Part shown: in pieces, positions 59,701 through 64,000 of the stretch
Position numbering within the stretch: the stretch's first letter is position 1
How the letters are laid out: every line of letters starts with the position of its first letter
NCBI GenBank assembly: GCA_036245525.1
Contig: BTPG01000007.1
Span: 165,192,976 to 165,256,975, forward strand
Direction of reading: 5' to 3'
DNA from: Semisulcospira habei
Lineage: Eukaryota > Mollusca > Gastropoda > Semisulcospiridae
DNA: 64,000 nucleotides
Position numbers and translations under genes: made by a program
Notes under the pieces: model-generated
Databases searched by the model: none
What the model was told of the DNA's origin: nothing
Seen by the model: only the letters and a program-made list of their open reading frames with translations

Positions 59701-62010
59701 TGTGCTTATTGCCCTATGAAGGCTACAGTACAGATTAGGATATAGATCAACTGTTTTAGTTCAAGGGTGGTGCCAGAATAGCTTGGCGCCTCAGGCACCA
59801 AGCTATTCTGGCACCACCCTTGAACTATCAGTCAAATGTATTTCAAGCAATCGATGTATTAGAATAATATGGGTTAATGGAACCACATGCTGCGCCCCAC
59901 AACCATGATTCTATTCACTATAGCAGAACTTCTAACACTGAGAAACACCTAGCCCCAAACCGCTAAACCCAGAACCAGATGTCTAAACATAATTGTTTAA
60001 TATCATCTGCTGAGCAATATGTACAAGTCACAGGATGTGGATCAGCTGTGATATCTCAGGAGTAGTTCCTGACTATTGGTTAAAGCAGGTCAAACACACC
60101 ATGAACTTTACCAGAGAAAACTGAACTCTAAATGACTTCAATCCTCCCCCTTTTTCAAGAGGACAAAATTCATCCACGTGAATGTCTAGATTATTTAGTT
60201 GCCACAGCGGTTCTGGGTGGCGGGAAAGGGACGGTGGGGTTCACTGAAAGTTTAGTTTTGTAGAATTCATAGTAAATTCGGCGCATGCTCAGCTCGAAGT
60301 CTCTCTAGGTGTATGGCTTTTCAGACATTAATCTTAAAGAATCCAGCATCACAGCTCAAGGTAGTGCCTGATCAGCTTGACAAACAGATCAGCACCAAGC
60401 TAATCAAGCACTATCTAAAGCTATCCTTGTTCATCCATATCCCACGGGTGGTGTTAGAAGTGACCTAGTCTCAATCATGAATGTTAGTGAACCACAGAAT
60501 CCATGAGCTCTGCGACACAATAATCATACCTCACAACAAACAAGTTCTAACATTCAGCCCTGACACAGTAAAACAAGACTGGATTGGACCATGACAGTTC
60601 AAGGGTGGTGTCATTATAGCTTGGCGCCTGAAGGCGCCAAGCTATAATGACAGCACCCTTGAACTATCATGGTCGATCTTGCCTAAACTAAAGTAGTCTT
60701 CAGAGAACAACTCCCCAATAGGGAATTTTGCAAATTTCAACATCAGGGCTCAATGCATTGACATGCTGAACATGCAACAAATCATAAACGAGAAAGTCAG
60801 TGCATTAGTGCGCAGGCTGAGCCTCTAGCGTGCAGACAGAAGCGTGTTGACAGAGCACAGTTGAGTGCTGACTCGTTACGGGATAACGGTGACCAGGATG
60901 ATAATCGTAATAATGGCCAGCAGGATGAGAATGCAAATTATGATCAGAATTTTTTTCTGAAAAATAAGAAAATGGCATTCCAAAGAAACAGGGATTCGAT
61001 CGAGATGATATAATTCAAGAGAACAGGACTGATATGAATCTGATATAATTACTGGCATAAACTCCCAATCTTTTTTATTCTAAATTTTCAATCAGTAAGT
61101 TAGAATATTGGGGTCAAGAGGTGGACGCCAAAGTAGAGCAATTAGGGCCAATGAACATAAGACATTATGCTACCAGTATTTAACTTTTCAAGTTACATTA
61201 AACTGATGTGCAAAAGAAATGCAACATAATCAGAATCTTCAAGAACACTGGTACATGTATATTTCAGATGATTCTGATGATGTTGCATTTCTCTTGCTGA
61301 CCAGTATACAGAAAGAGTATCACAAGGCAGCCATCTTCCTTTTGCTGGTTAGTATAGAAAGATGTATTACAACACACATGTTAAACATGCAGACATGAAA
61401 CAACTCTTGAGAGGAAAACACCACACAGACTGAGCAAAGTGCATGTTTGAAAGAACACTCACAACGTGCAAGACAGAAAGTGACAAAACAAAACAACACA
61501 CAGTGTGCCATGTAGTATTGTTATACGCTAACACTGATGATGAAAAATACTGACACACAAAACACTCACACACAAGGAAAATGGTGAACTACTTAGAGTA
61601 CTAACACTGAAGTGCTAATCTGTAATTATGGACCTTTTGGCATTAAACTGCAAGGTTTCTACCACAGCCAAACAAATTTTTATCACATCGAAACAAAGAA
61701 CAGACACAGTGGTTGATTGTGCAAAATGAACTCATCACTAACAAATTCTCAACACATCTAAAACATGTAAGTGATTGCTGATCTGTGATATTGGACCATA
61801 TGGCTGAAAAGTCATAAGTTCCAAAATCACAGCCCAGCACACAAAACACATGCAACATTCACAAATGATAGAGATCAACAAAATGTCTGATTCACTTACC
61901 CGTCTTGCTTTACTCTGGTATTTGACGGCTTTCTTTGTATCCATTTTGGCCGTTTCTATGTAATCCACCGCCTGCTCCACATTGTATTCTATCCTGTCGA
62001 TCATCTCTCC
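41631..62010 (-). CDS. STX1A: Syntaxin-1-like t-SNARE gene, 3' part, three alternative last exons
   Basis: Plasma-membrane Qa-SNARE for vesicle fusion, with SNAP-25 and synaptobrevin as known partners. Only the end is in the window: the exon for the C-terminal half of the SNARE helix and juxtamembrane region, and three phase-0 terminal exons, each with KK plus a hydrophobic helix and its own stop. Alternative syntaxin tails are known in other invertebrates (C. elegans unc-64). N-terminal Habc exons lie beyond 64 kb. STX1A is used as a family symbol; bilaterian one-to-one naming is not tested. Confidence 0.92.
41933..42147 (-). repeat. Hairpin MITE family B
   Basis: TTAA at both ends. Its core has ATTAGCACGGCGCC on the left, an uncoupled change. 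Confidence 0.9.
42509..45670 (+). mobile_element. RTE-like non-LTR retrotransposon, apparently full length
   Basis: Flanked by a 14-bp target duplication AATCCATCTCCTGG (42495-42508 and 45671-45684). The 5' leader has GGGCTAGCGACTCCACCCTG, similar to leaders of many RTE elements. The 3' end is TGAATG right at the stop codon, so there is almost no 3' UTR; the TGAA-type tail fits RTE clades. The uninterrupted ORF suggests a recent insertion. Confidence 0.88.
42581..45667 (+). CDS. LINE endonuclease-reverse transcriptase (RTE-like)
   Basis: 1028 open codons from a GTG; the first ATG in a good place is near 42689 ([10 protein letters not shown]). The apurinic-type endonuclease has [21 protein letters not shown] and SDHSLL. 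RT has [64 protein letters not shown] and catalytic YADD (near 44890). The tail has WLGHVCRM and [13 protein letters not shown]. It nicks target DNA and primes reverse transcription there. Clade call (RTE versus relatives) is moderate; no frameshift or stop is seen. Confidence 0.93.
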   Translation: MGLATPPCKKKLATETTTREKATTGAGSEADQETGLMTDGDQSRKDVSTPIAELLTPKRWIRIGCWNVRTLYQTGKLAQAVSELNRHKLTLMGVTEARWTGAGRQRLSSGEVIIWSGRTDNEHREGVAVIINKSKANTVLQWKPVNERLLYVRMNSKYAKLSIVVGYAPIDDAEEEDKDAFYDALQAVLEDIPRHDVLMLIGDFNAKVGCDNEDRKRTMGRHGAGVINDNGERLVNFCEENDLVIGGTLFAHREIHKLTWKSPDGKTQNQIDHIIINGRWRHSLQDVRVMRHADIGSDHSLLVGKVTLKLRKVKIGDTRNQRYDVAKLKDPKVKEEFRLALRNRFSVLEDETALTIEDFNRAMKETGGEVLGYRKSRKTEWISEDTWARIEERRQIKKKLLDTKSPRLKERISREYREKDQAVKTSARRDKRMYTERLAEEAEAAAKQRDMKTVYQNTKKLKGDYGQHHDLPVRAEDGTHVTVEEEKLKRWKQHFESILNRSDPPTLTDIPEAEEDLDINLGNITIAEVKQAIQKLKNGKAPGDDGVCPEMLKVEDMVTPQLLCQIFQKIWDTEEAPSDWKTGTIVKLPKKGDLGNCNNWRGITLLSLASKIFSRILLERITTAVNGILRREQAGFRKGKSCIDHIFVLRQILEQSNEWNGSLYVVFVDFEKAFDSLHRDSLWKILRYYGIPQKLVNVIRSLYKNFECRVVHNNQLTEPFKVETGVKQGCILSPILFSMAIDWIMRRTTEGRRQGIQWTLTSMLDDLDYADDIGLLASRNQDMQQKTQQLTQSASSIGLGVNIRKTQVMRKNTIVGDPITINDQPLQEVDEFTYLGSKVTTDGDCTREITTRISKANQAFAMLKPIWRTTSLSIHTKLRIFKSNVLSVLLYGSECWKSTTATERKLDVFQNKCLRRIMKVFWPNMITNEELRKRAGADSIAETIATWRWRWLGHVCRMSPDSLPRVALRWTPQGKRNRGRPKETWRRTVERELKNRGLTLQTAPKIAADRQKWRSLAVASSTRWRRED
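45967..46182 (-). repeat. Hairpin MITE family B
   Basis: Core 46060-46133. Left end decayed (TTCAAC), right end GGGTTAA. Confidence 0.88.
46187..46259. repeat. Hairpin family J
   Basis: GTGCTGGTCTGTGCTTTTGG and a right arm ending GGCCAGCAC. Confidence 0.7.
46762..46937 (+). repeat. Hairpin MITE family A lacking one core arm
   Basis: Both ends are intact (TTAACCCATATCGTACC, GATAAGGGTTAA), but the left core arm is deleted between two TAG triplets: GATATAG joins directly to AGGCGCCAAG. Confidence 0.9.
46939..46999. repeat. Hairpin MITE family E
   Basis: TTAA at the left. GCAGCCATCGGTACTG and CAGTATGGGTGACTGC. Confidence 0.6.
47096..47370. repeat. Decayed family D element containing a B-type core hairpin
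   Basis: CCCCTTTCAATGCCAGTGG and the AAGAGGCACAGAATCTCACG arm are D-like. At 47279-47345 a hairpin has GTGCCTGATTAGCTTAGC on the left and GCTAATCAGGCAC on the right, with a coupled A-to-T change. Confidence 0.65.
47546..47612. repeat. Hairpin family J
   Basis: GGTGATTTTTGGCCTTATGG and AAAATCACAGACC. Confidence 0.65.
47997..48124. repeat. Decayed family F-type and E-type elements sharing a TTAA
   Basis: 47997-48071 runs TTAACCATCTGGCTGT to ACAGCCAAAGGGTTAA. 48068-48124 is a short E copy ending GCACAAGGGGGGG. Confidence 0.6.
48321..48445. repeat. TG microsatellite beside a perfect palindrome
   Basis: A TG/GCG run (48323-48360), then CTTGCATATAAACACACTCG with its complement (48380-48440), enclosing CATGCG repeats. 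Confidence 0.88.
48594..48660. repeat. Hairpin MITE family E (decayed)
   Basis: CCTTTTCGCACGACGCCACC and GTGACTGCATGAAAAAGGGG. Confidence 0.5.
48809..49059 (+). repeat. Hairpin MITE family B with local duplication
   Basis: TTAA at both ends. GTAAGAGATGGAATGATCAT occurs twice. The core has coupled T-to-G changes (CAGATGAGC / GCTCATCTG). Confidence 0.9.
49066..49140. repeat. Fragment of the SINE-like element
   Basis: GATGTCCCGACAGCAACAAG and GGATGTGCCTGCACTG match copies at 32594 and 50376. Confidence 0.65.
49228..49305. repeat. Hairpin MITE family F
   Basis: A 78-bp near-perfect palindrome, TTAACCCTTTGCGTGTCCG with its complement. Confidence 0.9.
49498..49565. repeat. Hairpin family J
   Basis: CTGTGCTGGTCTGTGATGTT and a right arm CAAATCACAAACCAGC. 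Confidence 0.65.
49728..49802. repeat. Hairpin family D core
   Basis: CAAGAGACACAGATCCGCAC and a right arm GCAGATCTCTGCCTCTTG. Confidence 0.6.
49979..50201 (+). repeat. Hairpin MITE family A
   Basis: Full copy; core hairpin 50081-50149. Confidence 0.9.
50376..50757 (-). mobile_element. SINE-like element, copy 2
   Basis: Collinear with 32594-32980, including GACAGTAGGGAGAGTTTAAA and ACCCGGGTGGGG. Possible imperfect flanking duplication around AGATGGA. Confidence 0.75.
50990..51165 (+). mobile_element. CR1/L2-like LINE 3' tail fragment
   Basis: GCGCTTTGAGTCGATTTGCC, AAAAGCGCCTATATAATACC, then a TTA microsatellite, the usual form of CR1/L2-like 3' ends. Confidence 0.55.
51188..51286. repeat. 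Hairpin MITE family F
   Basis: TTAACCCTCTGCGTGTCCC to CATGCAAAGGGTTAA, with ATTCAGGAATGAT at the tip. Confidence 0.85.
51329..51398. repeat. Hairpin MITE family E
   Basis: The cleanest E copy: a 70-bp TTAA-bounded palindrome with GTGCATGCAGCCACTGG. Confidence 0.88.
51784..51997 (-). repeat. Hairpin MITE family B
   Basis: 214 bp with TTAA at both ends. It shares its right TTAA with the next D element. Confidence 0.92.
52061..52508 (-). mobile_element. 5'-truncated CR1/L2-like LINE fragment
   Basis: On the - strand it reads [13 protein letters not shown] and then [15 protein letters not shown], typical of the very C-terminus of CR1/L2-like RT proteins, then a 3' UTR with AAGCGCTTAACAAATCTCC and an ATT-type tail. 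A G-rich expansion (52298-52365) interrupts the coding part. Confidence 0.75.
52298..52365. repeat. G-rich tract
   Basis: GGGGGAGGCGGGGGG-type repeats inside the LINE fragment, a candidate quadruplex. Confidence 0.85.
52783..52864. repeat. Hairpin MITE family H
   Basis: CTCCCAGAACTAAATGAG and CATTTAGTTTTGGGAG. Right TTAA present. Confidence 0.75.
52891..53104 (-). repeat. Hairpin MITE family B
   Basis: 214-bp copy with TTAA at both ends. Confidence 0.92.
53264..53390. repeat. Family E arm duplicated in tandem (59 bp, two copies)
   Basis: TTCACCCTCTTGTGCATGCT starts both copies. Each carries AGCACTGCAGACAGTACCAG. Ends at a TTAA shared with the next element. Confidence 0.85.
53387..53581 (+). 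repeat. Hairpin MITE family B (short)
   Basis: TTAA at both ends, 195 bp. The right subterminal region is shortened. Confidence 0.88.
53669..53776. repeat. TTAA-started hairpin, single-copy family I
   Basis: Arms with AGCTGCAGAAGTGTTGTATA and TATATGACACTTTTGCAGCT. Left TTAA at 53669; right end unclear. Confidence 0.65.
53777..54580. other. Intron of the syntaxin gene, AT-rich
   Basis: I see no gene, hairpin element or tandem repeat here. Confidence 0.5.
54581..55012. repeat. Hairpin MITE family D with nested family A copy
   Basis: TTAATCCTTTCACCGACAC, the D hairpin 54680-54748, then the nested A copy, then TAGTATTCAACTTTTCTTGG as in the 6063 copy. Confidence 0.75.
54749..54973 (+). repeat. 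Hairpin MITE family A
   Basis: Full copy with TTAA at both ends, placed at the TTAA just after the D hairpin. Confidence 0.9.
55074..55293 (+). repeat. Hairpin MITE family A variant
   Basis: TTAACCCCGTAACCC to AAAAGGGTTA. Core hairpin 55174-55243 with several mismatches. Confidence 0.8.
55430..55547. repeat. Long perfect-arm palindrome
   Basis: Arms of about 50 bases (CAGTTGCATGAGCGAG and CACTAAGCAAGGGGCGCC with complements) around GCTATA. No TTAA at the edges. Confidence 0.85.
55610..56075. repeat. Degenerate tandem repeat of about 110 bp
   Basis: Four to five units, each starting near GATTTTGGCTAGGTAA and containing GATGAA plus a TCAAGGGAAGC-like block. Confidence 0.6.
56083..56325. repeat. 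60-bp minisatellite, four copies
   Basis: The unit contains GGTAAACAGCGCACCAGCCT and CTGATGCCTGACTGTCAG. The 20-codon period keeps frames open on both strands, which explains the apparent ORFs here. Confidence 0.92.
56498..56680. repeat. Hairpin element family K, uninterrupted
   Basis: Outer arms ACAGCAGAACCTGTTTTGAG and complement. Inner 33-base perfect arms at 56524-56556 and 56561-56593 around TGTC. Confidence 0.88.
56681..57646. other. Syntaxin intron, mostly unassigned
   Basis: No gene-like signal. At 57370-57440 a decayed core-hairpin relic (GGCGCGAAGG, CACTACCCTTCAACTATC). Around 57540-57640 weak repeats of TTCACTTTGTGATCTGACTG. Confidence 0.45.
57647..57858 (+). repeat. Hairpin MITE family B
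   Basis: TTAA at both ends; core 57690-57765. Confidence 0.9.
58301..58514 (-). repeat. Hairpin MITE family B
   Basis: 214-bp copy with TTAA at both ends. A D-type relic (CATAGAGTCACAAGAG to CTATGTCTCTTG) lies at 58214-58268. Confidence 0.9.
58748..58837 (-). CDS. Syntaxin alternative terminal exon b (transmembrane anchor)
   Basis: On the - strand, acceptor GTTTCAG precedes AAAAAGATTATC. It encodes [18 protein letters not shown], then [11 protein letters not shown] and TGA (58748-58750). It starts in the same phase as exons a and c and adds a short polar extracellular tail after the helix. Confidence 0.92.
   Translation of the reverse strand, partial: KKIIIIVCICAVLAIIIIAIIIGVETNKQ
58838..59665. 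other. Syntaxin intron between alternative exons b and c, left part
   Basis: AT-rich with a purine-rich GGAGG tract at 58980-59060. No hairpin element until 59666. Confidence 0.5.
59666..59877 (+). repeat. Hairpin MITE family A variant
   Basis: TTAACCCATTACATCCTGACG to ATATGGGTTAA. Same subterminal type as 36195 and 55074. Confidence 0.88.
60355..60425. repeat. Decayed core hairpin
   Basis: CTCAAGGTAGTGCCTGATCAGC and CTAATCAAGCACTATC remain of a B-like core. Confidence 0.5.
60547..60763 (+). repeat. Hairpin MITE family C with fully coupled arm changes
   Basis: Core 60597-60664. Left arm GTCATTATAGCTTGGCGCC and right arm GGCGCCAAGCTATAATGAC are perfect complements but differ from the family sequence at several bases. 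End TTAAs decayed. Confidence 0.85.
60876..60956 (-). CDS. Syntaxin alternative terminal exon c (transmembrane anchor)
   Basis: On the - strand, acceptor TTTTCAG precedes AAAAAAATTCTG. It encodes [17 protein letters not shown], then IIILVTVIP and TAA (60876-60878). It is the terminal exon nearest the SNARE exon (0.94 kb away) and is phase 0 like the others. Confidence 0.93.
   Translation of the reverse strand, partial: KKILIIICILILLAIITIIILVTVIP
60957..61770. other. Syntaxin intron between exon c and the SNARE exon
   Basis: AT-rich. A palindrome-like pair (GCAACATAATCAGAATCTTC, GATTCTGATGATGTTGCATT) lies at 61221-61290, and a J-type half at 61611-61665. Confidence 0.5.
61776..61841. repeat. 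Hairpin family J, 59 bp from the syntaxin donor
   Basis: TGCTGATCTGTGATATTGG and a right arm TTCCAAAATCACAGCCCAGC. Confidence 0.7.
61900..62010 (-). CDS. Syntaxin SNARE-motif exon (shared by all tails)
   Basis: A 37-codon exon on the - strand with acceptor TTTATTTAG and donor GTAAGT. It encodes [20 protein letters not shown] and then [17 protein letters not shown], the C-terminal half of the Qa-SNARE helix and the basic juxtamembrane segment. Near identity to syntaxin-1 of other animals is recalled knowledge. It ends in phase 0, so any of the three terminal exons can follow. Confidence 0.96.
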
Positions 62011-62062
62011 CTAAATAAATGACATAAAATAAAGAAAAATGAAGTAAAGTAATTACATGTCA

Positions 62063-62283
62063 TTAACACATTCTAGTTTCTACCCCAGGACTGATATCCC
62101 CAAATTGTGAAATTGCCCTCTGAAGGACTGTATTACAATTCTAGAGACAGATCGAGCATAATAGTTCAAGGGTGGTGCCAGAATAGCTTGGCACCTATGG
62201 GCGCCAAGCTATTCTGGCACCACCCTTGAACTATCATGGTCGATCCATGTCTTGTTGTGATGTGTCGGGGCTGAATGAGTTAA
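62063..62283 (+). repeat. Hairpin MITE family C
   Basis: TTAA at both ends, core 62163-62231. It lies 53 bp upstream (gene sense) of the SNARE exon acceptor. Confidence 0.9.
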
Positions 62284-62667
62284 AAGCAGCCACACACACA
62301 ATCCTCTGTCCTTGAAGGGTGACTGCGCGAGTGTTTCGCTCAGGAGTGCGAAAAGAAAGCAGTTCATTAGTTATATTATCAATATCTCCAAACAAAACTA
62401 ATTCATCAAATACTGCAGACCTGTTCCGGCAATGCAGAGGCTTTTCCAAAATATCGCCAAAAGTTAAAGCAACTCATAGTGATGCTTCAGTTAGGGACGT
62501 GTGCAGTCCACAAACTGGGGATGCAGCGGAAAGAGAACCCAGCACAGAATGCACCACAGGCCACGCTAGGGCTATGTGCCCAAATCGTGATTTGTCACAA
62601 AGCTTTAACAGGTGATGACTTTTCCCATCAGAAGAGCTGACACAGCGGAAGGGGGAACGACCCGTGT

Positions 62668-62740
62668 CACCAAGAGGCATACATTCTCATGAGTCCCTGC
62701 AGTCGCAGGGATTCAGGAGAATCTACGCCTCTTGCAGATT
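62668..62740. repeat. Hairpin family D core
   Basis: CAAGAGGCATACATTCTCAT and a right arm GAATCTACGCCTCTTGC. Confidence 0.7.
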
Positions 62741-62919
62741 AACAGGGGTTGACTGAGACACTCTGCTTTGAAAGACATTACATATATAATCCACCCAGCC
62801 CACCCTCTCCCATTTTACAATTCACACTGGCTGACGAGATCTCAGTCTGAGGAACTACATATTAGATTCAGTCTACTGAGATAACTTTATTGAAATCATT
62901 TAATTTTTTGGTTTTTGTG

Positions 62920-63015
62920 TTGTTGGGGGGAGGTGAGGGGGTGGGTGGCAAGGAGGGCGGTGGTGAGGAGGAAAGGGGAGCGGGTGTGTGTTGGAGGGGG
63001 GGGGGGGGAGGACGA
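62920..63015. repeat. G-rich tract
   Basis: GGGGGGAGGTGAGGGGGTGGG-type purine-rich run ending in about 14 G bases. Confidence 0.85.
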
Positions 63016-63202
63016 CACAACTAATGTTTATAGAAAATCTCTCCATACTTGCCCTGCCCACCTCCAGCACAACCCTCTCATACATTTTCATGCTACATGT
63101 ACAAGCGGTATACTAACACGACTGCATGATAACGGTCGGAAGACATATGAGATTTTCCTCAGGTGACATGCAGCACACACTTTTCCAACTTGCGTCCATT
63201 TA

Positions 63203-63480
63203 TGTGCTGGTCTGTGATTTTGGACCCTACAGCTGAACGCCACAAGGTCCTAAATCACAGACCAGCACACCTTAATGTTGCCCGACAACCATATAACAGC
63301 AATGATAGCGATCACATTGTAAAGTAATAAGCTATCAATCAGACAGCAATTACACTGATAGTAATCTAACGTTACATGGCCATCACTTGTAGCCAAAATT
63401 AGTTACACATACTTGTGCTGATCTGTGATTTTGGACATTACAGTTCCAGGCTGTAAGGACCAAAATCACAGGAATGCACA
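63203..63480. repeat. Two J-type hairpins
   Basis: 63203-63269 (GTGCTGGTCTGTGATTTTGG with TAAATCACAGACCAGCAC) and 63414-63480 (GTGCTGATCTGTGATTTTGG with CCAAAATCACAGG). Confidence 0.75.
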
Positions 63481-63782
63481 CAATAAAGGTTCTGTGGGAA
63501 AAACATGTCCGACTTGGTATTCCGAGTAACTTCAAATGTACTTAATCACAAATAAAAAATTAAATAAATCTTAATGACACCATATCATTCTCTATGTATT
63601 GACACACTTACAGTTTCAGACTAACATTACATGTTATGTTTTTGAAGTAATGTTTTGCAAAGTATCACTAACAATAGATGTTACATTTATGAAATAATGT
63701 TGTGCAATGTATCTCTTTGGAATAACAGTGTACCTTTCAGAGACATCATACCTCATGGAATAGCATTGTTATCTTTTGCCCC

Positions 63783-63880
63783 GTGTGCTGGTGTGTGATT
63801 TCAGACTTGATGGATCCAGACTGTACACACCAGCACATACCTCTAGGTCCTAAGTTTCAGAATCACACACCATCACACCT
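63783..63880. repeat. J-type hairpin with extra right arm
   Basis: GTGTGCTGGTGTGTGATTTC pairs with both CACACCAGCACA and the later GAATCACACACCATCAC. Confidence 0.6.
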
Positions 63881-63935
63881 ATTTTAGATATTTAGACGTT
63901 TCTGGTACCATGTAGCTGGTGTGCACGGCACACTC

Positions 63936-64000
63936 TTAACCCATTTAACTCCACAGCAGCATTTTCCAAATTTAGGAGGTGTTACTCAACGACTACATAC
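63936..64000 (+). repeat. Hairpin MITE family B, cut by the window end
   Basis: TTAACCCATTTAACTCC and TTCCAAATTTAGGAGGTGTT match B left ends. Confidence 0.8.

Noticed and set aside
6063..64000. TTAACCC ends as telomere-like repeats
   Set aside because: They occur once per element end, in opposite orientation at the two sides, never as tandem hexamers.
1..64000. tRNA or rRNA genes
   Set aside because: I found no A/B-box tRNA structure or rRNA-like sequence by eye; a covariance-model scan would be decisive.

Overview
The window is eukaryotic nuclear DNA, most likely from a marine invertebrate and probably a mollusc. I infer this from intron-rich animal genes, TTAA-bounded hairpin repeats, CR1/L2-like LINE tails, and a short repeat (8396-8450) that resembles mollusc SINE tails. 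The species cannot be named from the sequence. Real host coding sequence is under 1.5 kb; most of the rest is transposon or repeat.

Two host genes run tail to tail. The 18S rRNA (guanine-N7) methyltransferase gene BUD23 is on the + strand. Ten exons are readable from 5792 to 27153 and only its N-terminal exon(s) are missing. A neuronal-type syntaxin (STX1/unc-64) is on the - strand. One SNARE-motif exon (61900-62010) precedes three separate alternative terminal exons (60876-60956, 58748-58837, 41631-41708). Each of these starts in the same phase and encodes a different transmembrane anchor. BUD23 and STX1A are also convergent neighbours in the human Williams-Beuren region, so this looks like old bilaterian microsynteny.

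Three DIRS-type tyrosine-recombinase retrotransposons lie in BUD23 introns, all in the sense direction: element 1 (1-5286, cut by the window start), element 2 (12888-19139) and element 3 (19819-26752). Each has inverted terminal repeats and an internal complementary region, and codes for gag, RT, RNase H, a methyltransferase-position domain and an overlapping tyrosine recombinase. Element 3 is nearly intact: a 1567-codon frame is broken from its Cys-rich gag start by one TGA. Elements 1 and 2 are frameshifted. The 84-bp BUD23 exon at 19217-19300 sits between elements 2 and 3.

From about 6 kb to the window end the non-coding DNA is packed with several families of TTAA-bounded palindromic MITE-like elements. 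The largest families share a core hairpin beginning TTCAAGGGT and ending at GGCGCC. They nest in one another at TTAA sites, and one nest can be compared with an empty site, which shows that TTAA is the duplicated target. Other insertions include an intact RTE-like LINE (42509-45670, 14-bp target duplication), a Penelope-like perfect inverted dimer (15-bp duplication), CR1/L2-like LINE pieces, a 0.39-kb SINE-like element in two copies, and several mini- and microsatellites.
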